64,000 nucleotides of DNA from Rostratula benghalensis (lineage: Eukaryota > Chordata > Aves > Charadriiformes > Rostratulidae), in NCBI GenBank assembly GCA_013399305.1, contig VXAI01000067.1, positions 2,742,152 to 2,806,151 on the forward strand, in the 5' to 3' direction. The notes under the pieces were generated by a model that did no database searches, had not been told where the DNA came from, and saw only the letters and a list, made by a program, of their open reading frames with translations. The position numbers were made by a program, and so were the translations under genes. This document shows, one piece after another, positions 1 through 13,500 of this stretch (positions within the stretch are counted from its first letter, which is position 1; each line of letters starts with the position of its first letter).

Positions 1-3000
1 ATGCAGGTTCCAAGGTCTCAGTGTTTTCGAGCCTTGCCAGGCTCTTTCCAGCAACAGAGATTTGCCCAACAACCAGGATTGTGTAGTAGCAGGAACTCAA
101 GGAACACACGCACCCCTTGTTCAGAAAAGGACACAGCAAGACAAATTGCACAGGATAATCACAGAGGGCACTAGGGAGTATTTTTTTTCCTAATGATTGA
201 AAAAGAAATTGTAACAGTAGGAGTGTCACTTTTATTCCTAGCAAAATCAGGGAGAAATGGTCTGAAGGTGTAAAAAGATAAAAGATGAGGGCATAGAAGA
301 ATGACTATAAAAAGGATGAAGTTCATACATTTTGAAAAGCAGCAGCAGAACAGAGCAGTAACAGCAGAAAAGAATGCAAACTTCAGAAATTTCTTTCAAA
401 TCTCTTAGGAAATTGATGTGAGGAAAACAGTTTTGAGGACTCAGTTGAATGAAACTATCTCTTTAAGGGAACACGTGTAAACTATACAGTTTGTGTATAC
501 AGTTTTTATACAGAGGAAGGATAGGAAGTAAATTAAGAATGTCTGGAAAAGCACAAGTTCTTTAATGGCCTCAAATACAAGGAAGCACCATATAGAGACT
601 AGGTCATTTTTTTAAAGATGTGCATCAAAAGCAGATGATAAAGACAAGGGATGCATCATTACCGAGAATCACTGAACAAGTATGTAACGACCAAAGGATT
701 CAATGTTTCTTTTGTTCAATCCGGCATGATGAAGATAGCTAGCAGAACAGAGTATAACCTCAAGCTGGAACAAGGAAAGATTGGTTTATAAAATATTTGC
801 CATCAGTTCTTATTTTCCTTACCTGGTAAATATTTTCAACTTGGATAAAAAATTATCCTTGAGGTTTTAGAGGACTGACTGAAGCAACCTCCTGTTAATT
901 AGTGTTCATCTATATAGGAACCTGTAGGAAATTACCAGGTTTCCAGGAGGCTGATTAAATAGGAGTAAGGGGAGAACAGAATACAAGCTATATAATTAAG
1001 CTCTCTAATCAACAATTCCCTGAGAAATCATCTAAAAAAAGCACACAAAATCAACTGAGCAGTTACACATAAATTCACAATTGAGAACAAGGGTTTCCCA
1101 GAATCATATTTCCTCTAATGAAAAGGAAGCGCTCCACGAGGAGAAGTGGGTGAAGGCGGCTGAAGTTCTAGACACCTTCTGGCATTAATAAGGCCTCTGA
1201 CACTTCCCTATGTAAATTAGGGAAAACTTCACTACATGAAACTTTAATGTGGTGGATGCAAGTTTTGTTGGCAGTGACCTTCAATTGTTCAAACAGCAAT
1301 GCTGTGTTTAGTAGGGTTTCATAGAGCACTTCCAAGGGCCAATACTGCTCATCAGTTTCACCGGTGACCCAGAGAATGTATAAAATTTATTAATATTAGC
1401 AGATTACTTTGGGTAAGAGAAGCTACATAAACACTAGAAAAAATTGCAATTCCAATTCAAACAGAAGATCCAATACAAAATCTTGGGTAGCGGGAGAATG
1501 AAGTTCAGCAATGACACCTGGAGGAAAGCTACCATACTAGGAACAAGCAGGTAGGACACCTCTGTCATACTGGAGAACAAGACAAGTTCACATACCCTGG
1601 TACTGAAAAGTCCAGTCTTATAAAGTCCTCTTTGTACATCCCACTATAAGACTTATCAACCAGTCTTTCCAGTCTAATTGGCAGAGGCGCCCCTCTTTGG
1701 GATGCTGTGTCCAACTTGAAGCACTTCAAGACACATTCAGACCATAAGATAGCAAAGAGTCAGAATTTTGAGAGGTACAGAAAGTAAAATCTACAAGGCA
1801 AGGCTGACTGAACAGTCTGGGGTTGTCTTAGATACAAAAAAAAAAAAAAAAGAAAAAAAAGAAAAAAGAGTGAGAATGGAGATACAAGAATTCTTTTCTT
1901 TGCTTATCGTGAAAAGGCCAAGTAGTATTTGACTTCAACTGCAGTAAGATTTAATTGGACATTATAGATAAGATTTCTCGTGATAGCTAAACACTGGAAG
2001 AGATCACTTGAGCCTCCATCACCAGAGGCCCTTATAAACCACCCCAGAAACATTTGTCAAAAATAATTCTATGTAGTTCAATCCTACTGAGCAGTAAGGA
2101 GAAGAAGCAAATGATCTCTCAAAAATTAGTAGTAGTCTCATTTCTTAACCTAAGCATAGAAGGTCACGTGGAATTCAGTTCATATTTTATGAACATTCAC
2201 CATTTCTCCAGGAACATCCCCAATTAAAAGAGTTAACTCAGATCAAGCTGTAAATGGAGACTGACTTAGTTAAATCAAAGTCGTGCATATATAGAGATTC
2301 ACTTTCATTCTGAATCCATACAGAAAGGAAGTGTAGTTTGTCTATTTAAGTCAGTACAAATTTCTTTCCTTGTAGTGGAAAGGAGTAGTCTACCTGTCCA
2401 TTTATGACCACATATTCAAAATCCACATGTCTTTCCGAGAAGGATGGCTTGAGGAAGACATTTAAAATTATCAAGATACAGATGTACAAACATTGCATAC
2501 TGTCAGTCCAAAATAAAAGGGTAATCTACTGCACATGAATTGTGAATTTTCATTAAAAGTTTTTTATCAAATATGCAAGCAGCTGTGCACCATGACACAA
2601 ATAAGAACTCTGAGGATACATGCTGTTTGCTTATGACTCAATAGTAGCTATAAAGAAACTAGGACACATTCTCATTATGCTAGTCTAGACCCTAGCTCTG
2701 TACACAGCACAACTGCAATTGTACTTGACTCTTCTGCTACCACAAAAAAAGCTTTTATCATTTTTACAGGGCACACAAATTACTAAAAACTGCAAACAAC
2801 TTCTTCCTGTACAGGTTTTCCCCAAGTGTCTACGTAATAAATGCTAGCTAACCTTTGAAAACCTGATGCAACAGAAGGGAAAATACTGCTGAAGTGGGGA
2901 GTGGATGGAGTAACATATGAGCTTTGTCCTTCTGGAGCAACAGAATATACAAGATAGTTGATAAGTATCATCTGGAAAGTCTGGTCTCCCTTACTTTCCC

Positions 3001-3279
3001 TGGCAGAATTCCTGGAGATTTCATGATACACTGACTTCTCCTCTCATCTAAAGGCAGTGCTGAATATACAAAGTGTACGTTCCTTCCTTCTCCATAGTCT
3101 TCATCAGATAAGCATGTTATACTCCTAAATATGAAGGTCACTTTCATATTACTGACACTCTGAAAACCTACCACAATGTAAAGAAAAACATAAACCAAGG
3201 TAAGACAGTTGAGAAACTCTGAGATCTTCACCAAACATCATAAAGCTTCATTTTCATTATTAAATATATACCTCAAATA
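1..3279. other. Downstream flank: no gene recognised
   Basis: AT-rich sequence with only short ORFs on either strand, none recognisable. It holds an A-rich run (1836-1867) and minus-strand AATAAA hexamers at 1386-1391 and 231-236 that could extend the ATOSA 3' UTR. In human the next gene in this direction is ARPP19; no ARPP19 exon is seen here. Confidence 0.6.
1836..1867. repeat. A-rich run
   Basis: A16, G, A8, G and A6, a simple repeat in the downstream flank. Confidence 0.9.
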
Positions 3280-4375
3280 TAATCAAATGCTTCTAACTTT
3301 ATTTCTCTCAGTTACACAGTTTAACACTTAGCATAAACTGTTTATCTCACTGTGTTTTGGTTTAGGAATACACATACATATTGGAAAATATTTATATGCC
3401 CAATGTAGCATTTCCAGTAAAACTTCCTGTGGCCACCTAGTGGCTTAAATGGAATTGACTTATTAAAAATATTTAGGATTACATTAAGATCCTCCTTATC
3501 TAAAAATAAAACAAGAAGTACAAGGTTCATAGCTTTTGCATATATTTAAGATATAAATACTAATTTGTTTGCACAGTACATCCTTTAACACAATCTGAGA
3601 AATCAAATGGAGGAGGGCAGGAACTTTATGTGAGAAAAACTAAGAGCAGAAAGGAAAATTAAAGTGGCCCTTAAGGACAGAAAGAAGTTGAGGGATCAAA
3701 ATATGAAGCAAGCCAATAATCGGGTTGCAGGAATAAGTACATAATACAGGAATAAGTAAATAAATCTGCACTGTCGTATTATTGAATCTGTGAGGAAAAA
3801 AAAAGGAAAAGTAGGTTTAAAGAGAAAAAAGGAAGAAAGCTAAACGCTTGCATAGTATGAAATGTTATGGAAATTCATCTGTTGTCCCCATTTTCAATAA
3901 CTTAAATGAATATCACTTAAAGCATCACACAGATTAAAGACATCTGTATATATTTCAGATTTCAATATTAATGCCAAAAATACATAGTATGATTTTACAT
4001 AGGATTTATGCTACATTAGAACACTAAAGACAAACATCACTTGAGTATTAAATGAAACATTAAATATTAAATAACTGGAAAATAAAATAAAAAGTGTAAA
4101 CACTAAACTAACTTGGGAATTTGCTATTGCAACACATCCAATGAAGTGGTTTTAAACAGTACAAAAAGATTAAAGTATGTTTCCAGTCTATGTGGAATAC
4201 ACAAAACTCACTCCAGAAACCTTTTAAAAACTGGTCCAGGATCACATAAGAACCTTCTCACTCGAGCGGTATTTTCATTCCTTCACAGACTTAACTTTAT
4301 ACTGTCAGCTCTACCAATCTTCACTTGCAAGGAGTAATCAACAATAAAACAAATGCTTTAGTTTGCCATTGTTCG
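3280..4375 (-). other. ATOSA: ATOSA 3' UTR (probable)
   Basis: Sequence after the stop codon with no conserved reading frame. Going downstream on the minus strand, the first AATAAA I find is at 3298-3303, and a T/G-rich stretch follows about 45-50 nt later. I therefore place the cleavage site near 3280. More distal AATAAA hexamers (1386-1391, 231-236) could give longer UTRs. The end point is an inference. Confidence 0.5.
3298..3303 (-). terminator. Candidate ATOSA polyadenylation signal AATAAA
   Basis: Minus-strand AATAAA about 1.07 kb after the stop, the first such hexamer downstream of the coding region, with a T/G-rich element after it. No cleavage data, so tentative. Confidence 0.4.
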
Positions 4376-4529
4376 CTAACATCTTGGTGAAAACTGAGGA
4401 TTTGTTGGAGATTCAGTGTAAGATTTGAGTTCATATGCAGCGCCGCTATCAACTTCCATGGATTTCCGAGAGAACAGGAGCCTTACATCTCTGTGGAGGT
4501 AGATCTTTCCAGATTTAGAACTCTGGAAC
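4376..4529 (-). CDS. ATOSA: ATOSA coding exon 12 (residues 1039-1089 and stop)
   Basis: Acceptor ATCTTTTCAG|GTT. Encodes FQSSKSGKIYLHRDVRLLFS, RKSMEVDSGAAYELKSYTES and the terminal PTNPQFSPRC before a TAG at 4376-4378. It matches the human C-terminus almost residue for residue, which fixes the 3' end of the reading frame. The 3' UTR is in the same exon. Confidence 0.97.
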
Positions 4530-7500
4530 CTGAAAAGATACAAATACCTGTATTAGCTAAAACAAAAGAATAATCTTTAAATATTTTGAATTAAATGCAT
4601 TTCTTCAAGAGATTAAGGCCAAAAAAATAGAAAATTAGTCAGTTAAAATGGAAGAAGAAAAGAATATCCCAACATCTTCAATCTACTTTGTTTCCTTTGG
4701 CATGTAAAGGCTCTGTTCCTAATCACCAATGTAGTGCACAGCTTTGAAAGTGGCATGGAGTTGTTGAAGTTTACGCTGCAATCATGTACATCAAAGATTA
4801 AAGTTTCAGCAATCTAGAAAGGCAAAAAGTACTCTCCACTGAGCATTCCTGAAAATGCCCAAAGGGTAAGCACATAGACAGTTCAAATTGACAGTTCAAA
4901 TACCAACAAAGGTATATATACATATCAGAGATATATTTCAGTGCTGGCTATCATGCAGGCAGATTTCATTACTCTCTTTATGAATGTACCAGAAAGAAGT
5001 TCACTACTGCTTTATACTACATGCCAAAAGTAAGGCCAACTGAAGAGGTAGTAGACATGTGGATCTCCACAGGCAGACAGAAAGAAGTTTTTCACACAGA
5101 AATATGGAACTGTTTCAAAGAGACTATAGTTCACTGGCCCAATCACCAAAGCAAGCACCAGCCAATTCCTGGGCCAATTAATTTTTTTTTTTTTAATGCT
5201 GCAGCTAAACAGGCTAATTCAAGTCCTCCAAACCTGCCAGGAATGTGCCAGCTTTGCTTCCCCTGAGATTTAACAACTACAGATAGAGACACAAGATCTG
5301 CATTTCAGAGAACTGTATTCTAGAGTCTTCAACTGGTACTGGTTTTCAATAAGCATTTACTCATTGACTCCAGTGAAGCAAAATTAGTATCCCCAGAATA
5401 AGTCTAACCATAATCAGACTGAAATTCCAAGAGGCAGGAGAAAGACAGACAACTACAGAAGATCTGTGAAGGTTTGTCCTTGAGGGTAAGGCAGGTTGTA
5501 GAAATGGACTCTGTGCCACCGTTTTGTTCAGATGAGCGATGCAGAACAGCCTGTAGTCATCCCCACAGCCGAACAAAGGGAAATTCTGCTTTCCTAGATA
5601 GAGCTGTCAAGGGCATTAAAAGTGGCAGTGTCCAGCAGAATGCTCCTACTGGCTCCCACAGAGCTCCCATCAATCACCATTTATTTGCCAGGTGCTGTGA
5701 GTGTGAAAGCCCTTTACCTGGTAGGCAAAGGGGAGAAGATTTTTTCTTAAGAGAAGACCCTGGAGGCGAACACAAGACAGAAGAGTGAAAGAGGCAAGGG
5801 ACAAACTGAACACCACAATCAGTTAATTCAGCATGTAGCTCTTAAGACATTTTAAAATGAAAAGTTTTATTGAAATGTACTTTTGCTGCAAAGGATGAGT
5901 AAATTAATACAGAAGAGATCGAGCTTTCAAAACAACATAAAGTAGAACTCAACTCCCATTTTACATATGGATCTACCACAAAATAATTAGCAAGGTCTAT
6001 TTTTAAACTTCTCAAGCTTCATATTTTCTCTTAGTGAATTCTGCAAGACTCCCTTTTCCCAGTAAATAACACTTCCCTGTAACACAGCTTTTCTGAGCAA
6101 GACACTTCACAGAAATTGAAAAGGAGGATGAGGGGGGGGACAGCAACAGAGTTCAGGGGATTCTTCTCATCTCTGCTTCCATCACCTAAATTTTTTCTTT
6201 CAAAATTGCTTATCATAGTAATTGGGATTTAGAAATGTTGCTTTTCATACATGTAAATACATTAGAATAATCAAGAGACAACAATTACATCCACCCTTGC
6301 TGGAGTGGCCAGCTTGGGACTGGCTCCAGAGCTGTGGTAGCCCCAGTAGTTTTGTGTAAAGGAATCAAGAAAAAACCACAACAGAGGCCTCTGACAGATG
6401 ACTTCCTAGGAACAATATCGATAGACAAATACAGGAACACACACAAATACCAGATGAGCTAGAAATTCTAGCAGAGAAGAGATAAACATTACTGAAGAAA
6501 TGACAAATACAAGCATAAACCCCCTCTATATATTTTATAGGCCATCAAAATTCACAAAGAATAGAGTAAGCCACAGAAACAGGATATAGCAGGATGATCA
6601 CAAAACAATATGTAGCAAGACATGTTTTGCAAATGGAGAAGACTATACTTACAGATTTTATAGATTGTGTTGCTAAATCATTAGGACAAGGATACAAATT
6701 TCCAGATCAGGGAAAATGCTGAGAGATCAGAAAGATGACAAAGCAACTAGTGAATCAGTAATTGCAGGTACCTTCAGCTCCCACCAATAAATGTATTGTA
6801 TGCCACAGTAGGAATTAAAAAAAAAAATAAAAAATTTCTCAACCCCTTGAGGAATCACTACTTTTAACATCAAGGTTCAAGCTTACCCTCTACCCAGCCT
6901 TTAGTAACAACCACTGTTTAGCTGGTAAGTAACAACAATTATGCTCCATGCAATTAAAAGAGGCAATATGTCAGTACTAGATTTGGTGACCAAGCTTTAA
7001 AAACTCGAAAAATGCTGAGCTGTTGACAGGTTAACTCTTTAATTGCATTTTATAGGGGTGCAAGAACGTGACCTAGAAACAACTGATGGTCCTCATCCTC
7101 CCAACACTGGGCAGAAACGAGGCATGAGCAGTGCTGGACTCACAACTCTTATGCTCATGTAGATTTAATTACAATTGCAAAAATCACAGCTTCACATGCA
7201 ACAAAATTTATCCCCGAAGTATCTTCATGAAACACTTAAACTGAAGGTGCAATTCTCAACTTTCTTACAGTGAATACGGCTCTGCTGTCTGTGCAAGCTG
7301 CATTTCATATCTGTAGCTGCTGGTACAAATACTGTTCAATATGCCATTTAACTGTATCTCCAACATACAAAACTGCATGCAGAAGCTTCATACACAATAA
7401 ATCTGATACTTTAAAAGAGTGTTGTAGAATATCTGGCTGCCAATGTTAAGTTCCAGACCTATGCAAGCATTTTTCTGAATTACCACTTGAAAAGAAGCTT

Positions 7501-10497
7501 TCATAATGTGAGTGCTGACAACTGTGATTAAGGCCTCGCAAGCAAATGCAACCACAATGCAGCTTACTGGTGGTGACTTCATTTGTTTTTTTGAGCAAAA
7601 TTTCAACATGTAAGCTTAAGATGCTTGTTTTTAACAATTGCTGCAACTAAAACTGAAAGGCTGTTCCAGGACAACTTGAGTAATAATAATAAAAAAATAT
7701 TAATAGTCTACATTTTTTAGGTTTGTATATAAGTTTTCAGTAACACACGGCTGCTTTTAAAGTTTTTTTTAAAGAAGTTTTAAAACCAACTTACATATAA
7801 ATTAATATACTACTAAGAGGTCTTAAGTTCTCCCAATTAAAACCCATCTTTAGTAAAAAGAAGGTTACCAGACTGATAACTGAGTCTTCTGTAAAAATCA
7901 GAAGTACTCTGTTTAATAAACCACAAAAGAGATCAGCATAAACTGCTGTAATATTTCAAGACCTTTTGCAGTTCTTCCATTATGAGACACACTCTTTGAA
8001 TTTTTCTCTGAAGCAAAGAACTCCTGGCATACTCTGCAGATACTTGCTTTCCAAACTAAGCAGCTAAGCATCATAACTATCAGACAGTTTGTTTTTCTAG
8101 CCATGAATGGATGCATTTCCAAATATGTATTATGAATCCTTAAGCTGATCTCCACCAGAGGTCTGAAAGCTGAGTGAAACTGTACAGGTACTTGAGAACT
8201 AGGAGCATTGGAACTGCTACATTTCTGTCTCTCTGCAGCTATCAGAAATAAGAAGCTCCTGAAAGAACACTTCTAGCTATAAAAGACAGATAAGAAAGCA
8301 GGTTTGTCTTCGAATAGAAGTAATTATTGAGTCTATCTACAAAATATTTACAAACTACATTGAAGAAGAAAATTAAAGGGGACAAAAGTTTGCCGCTCTT
8401 CATGCCTGTGCACCAGACCCAGTTGGCCGTAGATTTTTGCCCACCTCTGCAGCTGGTGCCTGTCCCCAGTTGTTCTGCATCAGTTAGATCAACACTGCAA
8501 GTGAATAGAGCCTTTTGTATGGGCTACAAACTCTTCTTCATCATTTATCCCACAGGAGAATTTTTAGAAGGTGGTTAAGTTAGACATGACAAGTTAGTGT
8601 TGCCTGAAAAGATGACTTTCAATCCAGGCTAAAATTCAGAATGAAAATACAGTTCAACAGTCTCATCACGATGCTATTTTCACACTCCAGTAAACCAACA
8701 CATACATTTTTATGACTGCCAGCTTTCATTAACAGGAAAGCCTGGCCTGGAATCACTTCCGTAGACAAAGTTGTGTTTCAAAAGTCTGCTGGGTAGAAAT
8801 CATTGCCACTGAACAGGGAAAACGACGATGTAGCAATTCTACAACAGGTAGAGAGAAAAGTGCAAGAGATTTGATTTTGTTCTGCTTGCTCGCTTCAGAA
8901 TGTCAGGCAGCATTGGATTCCACGTGCTGCAATGAAAGCACCAGGTCTGCACAGGTGTGATTTGTTTATTACAATAATGCAGGCAAAGGTCTGCAAACTG
9001 CAGATAGAGAGAGGAGAGGATCCATCGTCTCCTCCTTCGTTTCAAACTGCAGTCTCCAGAACATCCCCAGAGCAGCAGCAGCACGGTATCTGGTTTCAGA
9101 CGGTGCTTTGTACATCATTTAAGGAAGATTGTGTGAATGTTTTATAAAGTGTAAGGCATTATCAGCGGTATTGCATCATGAAATATGTATTTGCATTTTT
9201 ATCATTAAAATCTAATTTCAGGACTAACTCAGAAGGCTTTTCACATTACAAGCTGTTCTTGTGAAGAGGCATGTGTGTAGTACACTGGGCAACACCTCCA
9301 CATCGATTCTTAGTTTTGGCTTTTGCCCATGTAACATCAACACTGCTTTTTGTAACCTCAAAAAAAAGTACACTGATCCAAGCCAGAACTAAATCTCTCG
9401 CTAAGCAAGCAACTAAGCTTTACAAGGCTATACAACATACTTCAAGAAAAAGCTTTATATTTTGTTTCTCCCCAATGGAATCCAAATTATTAATTAGCAC
9501 TTCTTCCTCTACTATCTAGCTTAAAGAAAGAAATAATGATATAAATTTTGGCAGATATTTGGGTTTTGTGGGTTTTCTTGGTTTGGGTTTTTTGTTGTGG
9601 TGGTGGGTTTTAAACTCCAAGGAGCTTACCTCAGATGTATGAGGTAGCGTAGTAGCCTTTCTTCAGTCTGTTGACTATTTTCTTTATTGACAGTTCTCTT
9701 GACTTCTCGTCTCACAGGAACAGAAAAGGTTCTTTGCCGTAGGAATGTTTGATGATTAGCTGGCATTTCTCTCAAGTCATAGATCACCACAAACATCTTC
9801 ACCACAGTTTTGTTAGGGTTAAATAAGGTCTGAAAATACAGTTAAATACAATACTTTTTGGAGATGACAAATTAAAACAAGACAAAACAAAAAAAACCCC
9901 CAACAAATAAAACCCAAAACAAACTCCACCTGCCAAAATAGTCACCATCCTCCATGCACTTTGCTTTGGTGCCATACAGAAATGTTTACGTAAAAACATT
10001 GTGCAGTTTTTCTGATTTTCAACACTCAGCTAACTAGCAATTCCCATTTTAAAATATAATACTAAATACAACCTGATCTGAATGAAACACTCTTTAAATC
10101 ACTTTAGAAGGATTTCAGAATTTGGAGTGTGGCCTAATTACTTTTCCATTACTTCTTCAAAGCCACAGTGTCTATTCTGGATCTTCCACAACAGTGATTT
10201 TAAGTCTCTTCAGAGCACAGATGGGGTCAAAAGCTGGGAGTGGTTTTTGTCCCACAAATTACGCATATATTTCTCCTTTGAATAACTACAGTACCTACAG
10301 AGATGCACATTTCCACTGCTAAGCTTCATGCTCATCTCCAATAGTCTCATCTCCTCTATGTGACTTTCTTGACATGACTGGTTTCAAGGCACCCTTATCT
10401 GCTGAGTACGTACCACTTGTATTGTTCCTGAAGGCGGTACCCGATAACCCCTTTTACCAAGGGACTCTAAAGTAATTACACCCTTGGGGGGAAGAAG

Positions 10498-10529
<32 letters not shown>

Positions 10530-13500
10530 AGAGAGATGCATTTAATTCACAGGAAGAGATATAGACAAATAAAAAAATTTCTATTCACATATTTATTTGA
10601 AAAACCAATCAGTAATGTATAAAAACTAAAAATAGGGAAGGCAATGCACTTAATACACAGTTATTACTCAACAGTAGATACTTTAGCAGATCATTAAAAG
10701 CTGTTCAGTAAGGGGTACATTCTACTTTTGAAACAAGATCCGAGTTTCCTCATTTTCAAACTAGCTGTCAAGGAGCTGTGGCAAAACAGAGCTTTCTTTT
10801 CAAAATGGACTGTAAATCATAGTGGAATATTTGTCTCTTCCTTTCCATTTTTTTTAAACACCTACAGTCACACCAATAATACTCAAATCTCACGGAACAA
10901 TTTCTGCTTCTCAAAGGCAACAGATGCATTGATCTTCCATTCCAATCCAAGCTTTAGCAATGATGACATCTGCTTTTATCAGCTGGAATCTACAGAGCCC
11001 CTGCATGTTCCCCATGAGGCTGTAACACTGTTGAGGCCACCCTTAGGTTTGATTAACCTGCAGTGCACAACTGTTGGACCCCACTGCACTGGGCTTAACA
11101 AAACAAAAAACCAAAACACCCAAACAAGCAACAACAAAAAAGACCCCGGAGCAGGGAAACTAGCTATACAAACAGAAAACAATGTTTCTGGTGATGGAGG
11201 CACTCTACAAATGTTGTATTAATCATGGGAGACTCAGCCCTAGTAGCATGTTCAGAGCATGGGGAAAAGCCTGAAACAAGGAAACCCAGTTAGGAAATAA
11301 GCAATGCTACTTTAATTATTTGAGGAACATCGGAATCCTTTCACCTTCTAGAAACCCATGTGACACATTCCAGAAAGTGGAAAGCAAAAAAACAGATACT
11401 TCTTCGCAGTGGGTTAAGAGAAGATATGTATAAGTTTAAACTTAACTTGCAACACCATTTCATTTTATGAATACTTTTAAACAAAAGTCAGAAATACTGT
11501 AAGTGCTATGAATTTGAAATCTAAATATTGGGCTAATCAGATGTTCAATGCTTTACTTACACACCTAAACAGATATATTTTAGATAGAAATACACATATG
11601 AAAACCTCTAAAAATTAGATCTGGCACAAAGATAACATTGAGGTGCCTTCACAGGCATTTAGAACATTCAAGATAACTTCTGCTTTTTACAAGGGAACAC
11701 TTTTAGGCATCCCAAACTGTGCTGTCATAGTAGAAATGTGGAACAGAATTAGCACAGGTACCAAGAACACAAATACCACGTCAGTAGGAACAGCAGGAAG
11801 CTGCGTAGCTTGAGTGCCATGCGTCGTGGTATCACAGACAGTATTTGCTTTAAAAGGGCTGAAAAACTTCCAAATCTAAGGTCTCCATCAGCAATCGTAC
11901 CTTAGCCTGCATCTAAGCCACTTGCTGGCAGAGCAGTTCGTTGCCCGGGGCAGCTGCTTGTTGGGACAACAAAATGTATCCCACTAAGTCCCCAGCTATT
12001 GCCTCACTGCCTATTTTAAGTTAGATAGACAAAAAGAGATGGTGGGGGTTGATCACTCCAGTGTGGAGTGAGACAAATACATTCAATATCCCAGGATGAG
12101 AGCAGCTGCATGGCGGGGCAGAGCAATGGGAGGAAAAGCACTAGGTTGGGGAAAGGAAGGAGGAGGAACACAACTCCATCATAAACGGTTGAAAATAACC
12201 GAGGTTCCTGCAAATCTCCACTCTGAGCCCTCTACTCACTGAGCTCTTCTTCCTCACCTCCACCTATCAGAATTTATTTAAAATAAATCCCACCACATAG
12301 TTACCATGTAAGGAGAGGGTGCATTATCATCTGAAACGCTGTAGAATGACACTTCAACTGGCAGAGTCATGTGTGTGGGACAAAAGACTCCACTTGCTCC
12401 CACTTCTGCTGTGAAACCCTCCACGACACCAAGTGGATCCAGACGAAAATTTAAGACAGATTCCTGAAAAACAAAACACATACAGCTTAGGTTGGGAATT
12501 CCCCAAGTAAAATATAGCAAATCTAAGCAGCAGGCAAGGGAGTTTATCCAAGAACTTGGGTCTTTCATAGGGCGACCTGCCAAAAATTAACATCAAGGCA
12601 AAAATTATGAAGAGCAGAACATTCAGCAAGATGATAGTGATTTAAGATAAAGCACCATCCAAATTCAGCTTTCATCCTACTGAAACTGTTGCAAAATCCC
12701 ACAGAGAATTTTATTGCAGCAGGGTCTATGCATGATTTTCCATATACAGATCTTAGATTATTATTTTCTTTCAGATTGTAACTTTCCATGACATTTTTCA
12801 CAAATACAGAGTATGACACAACCCATTAATTGCTATTAATTACTGGTATTTGACATGCTACATGAAGTGAAAAGCTGGAGGCTATACTTCAAATATGTTC
12901 TGTTTACTACATTGATTTAACACAGTTTTGGTGACACATGAAGTATAGTGAAAAGGTAAATCCTTTTTTTCTAGGTATATGTATTATAAACATGAACAAT
13001 TATGGGTTGTTAAATCTCATTTAAGCAGCAGAACACATAACTTTACCCTAGTGGGAAATAAAAGCTATAAGCAACTCATTTCTGAATCCGAGACAGAATA
13101 TGTCCGAGGCATAAAATATGTGCATTTACAGCTGAAAATTAAAACAGATTTTATTCAATTTAATTATGAACGTTTACATTGTAATCAGGCTGGAATTATT
13201 CACAGTAATGCATTTTTAGAAGCGGTACAGAAGAATACCAAAAATACCACAAGAATTCTAGAGAATATGCAATACCTCAAAGTTTCCCAGAAGGCTAAGA
13301 CTTGTTACTGGTGGAGCACTAGAACTTAGAAATGGTTTCCCATGGTTCTCTGGTTCACTGTCTCTGTTTATACATTGTTGTGGGCTATTAAAAAAAAAAA
13401 AAAAAGACAGAAAAGACAGAATAAATATAAAGGATAAACACATTTGCTTTTGTCTTCTGGGTATAAACAGCTCTAGAAAGAATAATTTACTTGCTGTACT

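Noticed and set aside
10728..11222. 164-codon plus-strand ORF in intron 9
   Set aside because: Composition and lack of any recognisable domain suggest chance; it lies antisense within an intron.
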